Shown here one piece after another: positions 6,347 through 7,840 of a DNA stretch of 7,840 nt (its first letter is position 1; each line of letters starts with the position of its first letter). The notes below the pieces were generated by a model. It was not told where the DNA came from, ran no database searches, and saw only the letters and a list, made by a program, of their open reading frames with translations. Position numbers and translations under genes: made by a program. The DNA lies in assembly GCA_017307315.1 (NCBI GenBank), contig JAFKFF010000055.1:1-7840 (forward strand), in the 5' to 3' direction. This DNA is from Alphaproteobacteria bacterium (GTDB lineage: Bacteria; Pseudomonadota; Alphaproteobacteria; Micropepsales; Micropepsaceae).

Positions 6347-6816
6347 CAGATCGCGCCGCTATACTGAACCGCGCCCGCGATGATCGCCGCGGCGAGACCG
6401 GCCAGCATATCGTCCGCCATCACCCCCATGCCGCCCGGCAGTTTCTCTGCCGCCGAAATCGGCCAAGGCTTCAAGATATCGAACAGGCGGAAGAGCAGGA
6501 AGGCCAGCGCGAATTGCGCCGCCGTGGCGGGCGCGAAGTTGAAGCAGACCCCGGCGCAGGCCAGCCATTGCCCGGCCAACTCGTCGATCACGCATTCGGA
6601 CGGATCCTCGCGCCCGGTCGCGCGGACATGCGCGCCGCAGGCCCATACGCCGATCCCGAAGGCGATCAGGCTGGCAACGACAACCGCCGGGCCGCCGCCG
6701 AAATGCCGGGCGATATAGATCGCGAACGGCACGGCGACGATACTCATCACCGTGCCCGAGGCGATGGGAAAGTAGCCGATGCCGAACACCGAGGCGATGG
6801 TGGAGGAAATTCTCAT
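6346..6816 (-). CDS. pgpA: Phosphatidylglycerophosphatase A
   Basis: A 156-residue inner-membrane phosphatase that removes the terminal phosphate of phosphatidylglycerophosphate to give phosphatidylglycerol, the last step of that pathway. Motifs match the PgpA family: GIGYFPIASGT (12-22), DPSECVIDELAGQ (71-83), RLFDILKPWP (110-119) and GGMGVMADDMLAG (128-140). The acidic residues in these loops are the likely metal-binding and catalytic set. Four hydrophobic segments are visible, at about 23-37, 43-60, 84-112 and 137-151. The start at 6816 has a good AAGGAT ribosome site 6 bases upstream, inside the end of ispDF. The gene begins 4 bases after the ispDF stop, and its stop overlaps the start of the CinA-like gene. 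Length is normal for the family. Confidence 0.95.
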   Translation of the reverse strand: MRISSTIASVFGIGYFPIASGTVMSIVAVPFAIYIARHFGGGPAVVVASLIAFGIGVWACGAHVRATGREDPSECVIDELAGQWLACAGVCFNFAPATAAQFALAFLLFRLFDILKPWPISAAEKLPGGMGVMADDMLAGLAAAIIAGAVQYSGAI

Positions 6817-6820
6817 GACG

Positions 6821-7840
6821 TTATCCTTGCCCTGCGCCGCTCGAAGACAATCTCACGGTGGCGACTGCCTGGGCTGCCAGGCCCTCGCGGCGGCCGGTAT
6901 AGCCCATCCCTTCGGTGGTGGTGGCCTTGACGCTGACGCGGTCGATGTCGAGCGAAAGAATTTCCGCGATGCGGGCGCGCATCGCTTCGCGGTGAGGTCC
7001 GATCTTGGGCCGCTCGCAGATCAGCGTGACGTCGCAATGAAGAATGGCTCCGCCTTTCTGTTTCACCAGACTGTTGGCGTGATCCAGGAATTTCCACGAC
7101 GGCGCGCCCTTCCAGCGCGCGTCGGTCGGCGGAAAATGCTGGCCGATATCGCCCGCAGAGATGCAGCCCAGGAGCGCGTCCGTGAGCGCATGCAGGCCGG
7201 CATCGGCATCGGAATGGCCTTCCAGGCCGTGATCGTGCGGCACCTTCACGCCGCAGAGCCAGACATGGTCGCCGTCCGTGAAACGATGCGCGTCATAGCC
7301 CATCGCGCTGCGGGTTTCTCCCATGAGAAGCCGTTCCGCCAAGACGAAATCCTTTCCCGTCGTCACTTTCAGATTCTCTTCCTCGCCCGCCACCGCTTCC
7401 ACCGCAAGCCCCGCAAGACCGGCAATCGCGACATCGTCCGTCGCATCCGCCGCTTCATGCGTGCGATGTGCGTCCAGAATGGCGGAGAAACGGAAGCCTT
7501 GCGGAGTTTGCGCGCGCTGCAACCCTTCGCGCGGCACGGTGACCCAGCGGCCCACCTCCTGGCGGCGAAGCGTATCGGCCACCGCCAGCATCGGCACGGC
7601 CCCGGCCGCGCCCCTTTCCAGCGCGGCGATCACCCGTTCGATGACGGCGCGCGAAACCAGCGGCCGTGCCGCGTCATGGATCAGCACATAGTCGGGCGCG
7701 TCGGCGGCCAGCGCTTCCAGTCCCAGCCGCACGGAATCCTGGCGCCGGGCGCCGCCGGCAACCGGAGCAGGGGCGCCGTGTCCGGCCGCCTGGGCGTAAA
7801 GCATGTCCTGTCCCGGGCCGATCACCACCCGGACCGGCCA
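6821..7840 (-). CDS. ispDF: Bifunctional IspD-IspF enzyme of the MEP isoprenoid pathway (N-terminus cut by window edge)
   Basis: A fusion of 2-C-methyl-D-erythritol 4-phosphate cytidylyltransferase (IspD) and 2-C-methyl-D-erythritol 2,4-cyclodiphosphate synthase (IspF), steps 3 and 5 of the MEP pathway to isopentenyl diphosphate. The visible 339 residues start inside IspD at [11 protein letters not shown], so about 40-50 residues, including the CTP-binding loop, lie beyond the window. IspD motifs follow: [12 protein letters not shown] (33-44 of the fragment), HDAARPLVS (55-63) and AQTPQGF (110-116). IspF begins at about residue 175. Its zinc ligands are Asp183 and His185 in GYDAHRF and His217 in [10 protein letters not shown], with GHSDAD before the last. 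[21 protein letters not shown] (from about 305) closes the active site. Fused ispDF is common in Alphaproteobacteria and Campylobacterota. It is the first visible gene of the ispDF-pgpA-cinA group, whose promoter lies upstream outside the window. Confidence 0.96.
   Translation of the reverse strand, partial: WPVRVVIGPGQDMLYAQAAGHGAPAPVAGGARRQDSVRLGLEALAADAPDYVLIHDAARPLVSRAVIERVIAALERGAAGAVPMLAVADTLRRQEVGRWVTVPREGLQRAQTPQGFRFSAILDAHRTHEAADATDDVAIAGLAGLAVEAVAGEEENLKVTTGKDFVLAERLLMGETRSAMGYDAHRFTDGDHVWLCGVKVPHDHGLEGHSDADAGLHALTDALLGCISAGDIGQHFPPTDARWKGAPSWKFLDHANSLVKQKGGAILHCDVTLICERPKIGPHREAMRARIAEILSLDIDRVSVKATTTEGMGYTGRREGLAAQAVATVRLSSSGAGQG
6823..6828 (-). promoter_or_regulatory. Ribosome binding site of pgpA within the ispDF 3' end
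   Basis: AAGGAT on the minus strand overlaps the last two sense codons and the first base of the ispDF stop and sits 6 bases before the pgpA ATG. It fixes the pgpA start and implies translation coupled to ispDF. Confidence 0.65.

Noticed and set aside
1..7840. CRISPR arrays, tRNA genes, insertion sequences, tandem repeats
   Set aside because: None was visible on reading; nearly all of the window is accounted for by protein genes.

Overview
The window is a high-GC bacterial chromosome segment carrying ordinary metabolic genes. The right half contains lipA and a RatA/COQ10-family gene on the + strand, converging on a minus-strand ispDF-pgpA-cinA group. A fused IspD-IspF enzyme and this neighbourhood are typical of Alphaproteobacteria, so I infer an alphaproteobacterium. 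I cannot name a genus from the sequence alone. I see no rRNA, tRNA, CRISPR array, insertion sequence, phage gene or integration site.

Left part (1-3133). A minus-strand AMP-binding acyl-activating enzyme, related to the synthetase half of Aas, runs off the left edge. It diverges across about 105 bases from a + strand pair: a secreted amidase-signature hydrolase (857-2566) and, 3 bases later, a YkgJ-like cysteine-cluster protein (2570-3133). Convergent with this pair is a short hydrophobic minus-strand reading frame (3134-3286, open up to 3382) that lacks an ATG. It may be a small membrane protein or the remains of one.

Middle (3287-5856). After a short, locally AT-richer control region with a perfect 12-base palindrome come lipA (lipoyl synthase), a RatA/COQ10 START-domain protein thought to act in ubiquinone function, and a secreted SGNH-like hydrolase with its own strong ribosome binding site. 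The hydrolase looks like a lineage-specific addition to an otherwise conserved locus.

Right part (5837-7840, minus strand). ispDF (isoprenoid precursor synthesis, N-terminus cut by the window edge), pgpA (phosphatidylglycerophosphatase) and a stand-alone CinA C-terminal/PncC amidohydrolase are packed with a 4-base gap and a 1-base TGATG overlap, so they are almost certainly one translationally coupled operon. The last gene overlaps the 3' end of the + strand hydrolase tail to tail by 20 bases.

Functionally the window is about membranes and respiration: acyl activation, lipoate for 2-oxoacid dehydrogenases, ubiquinone handling, isoprenoid precursors and phosphatidylglycerol. I found no convincing undescribed multi-gene system. 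The points most worth checking are the ATG-less hydrophobic frame, the inserted secreted hydrolase, and the amidase/YkgJ pair.
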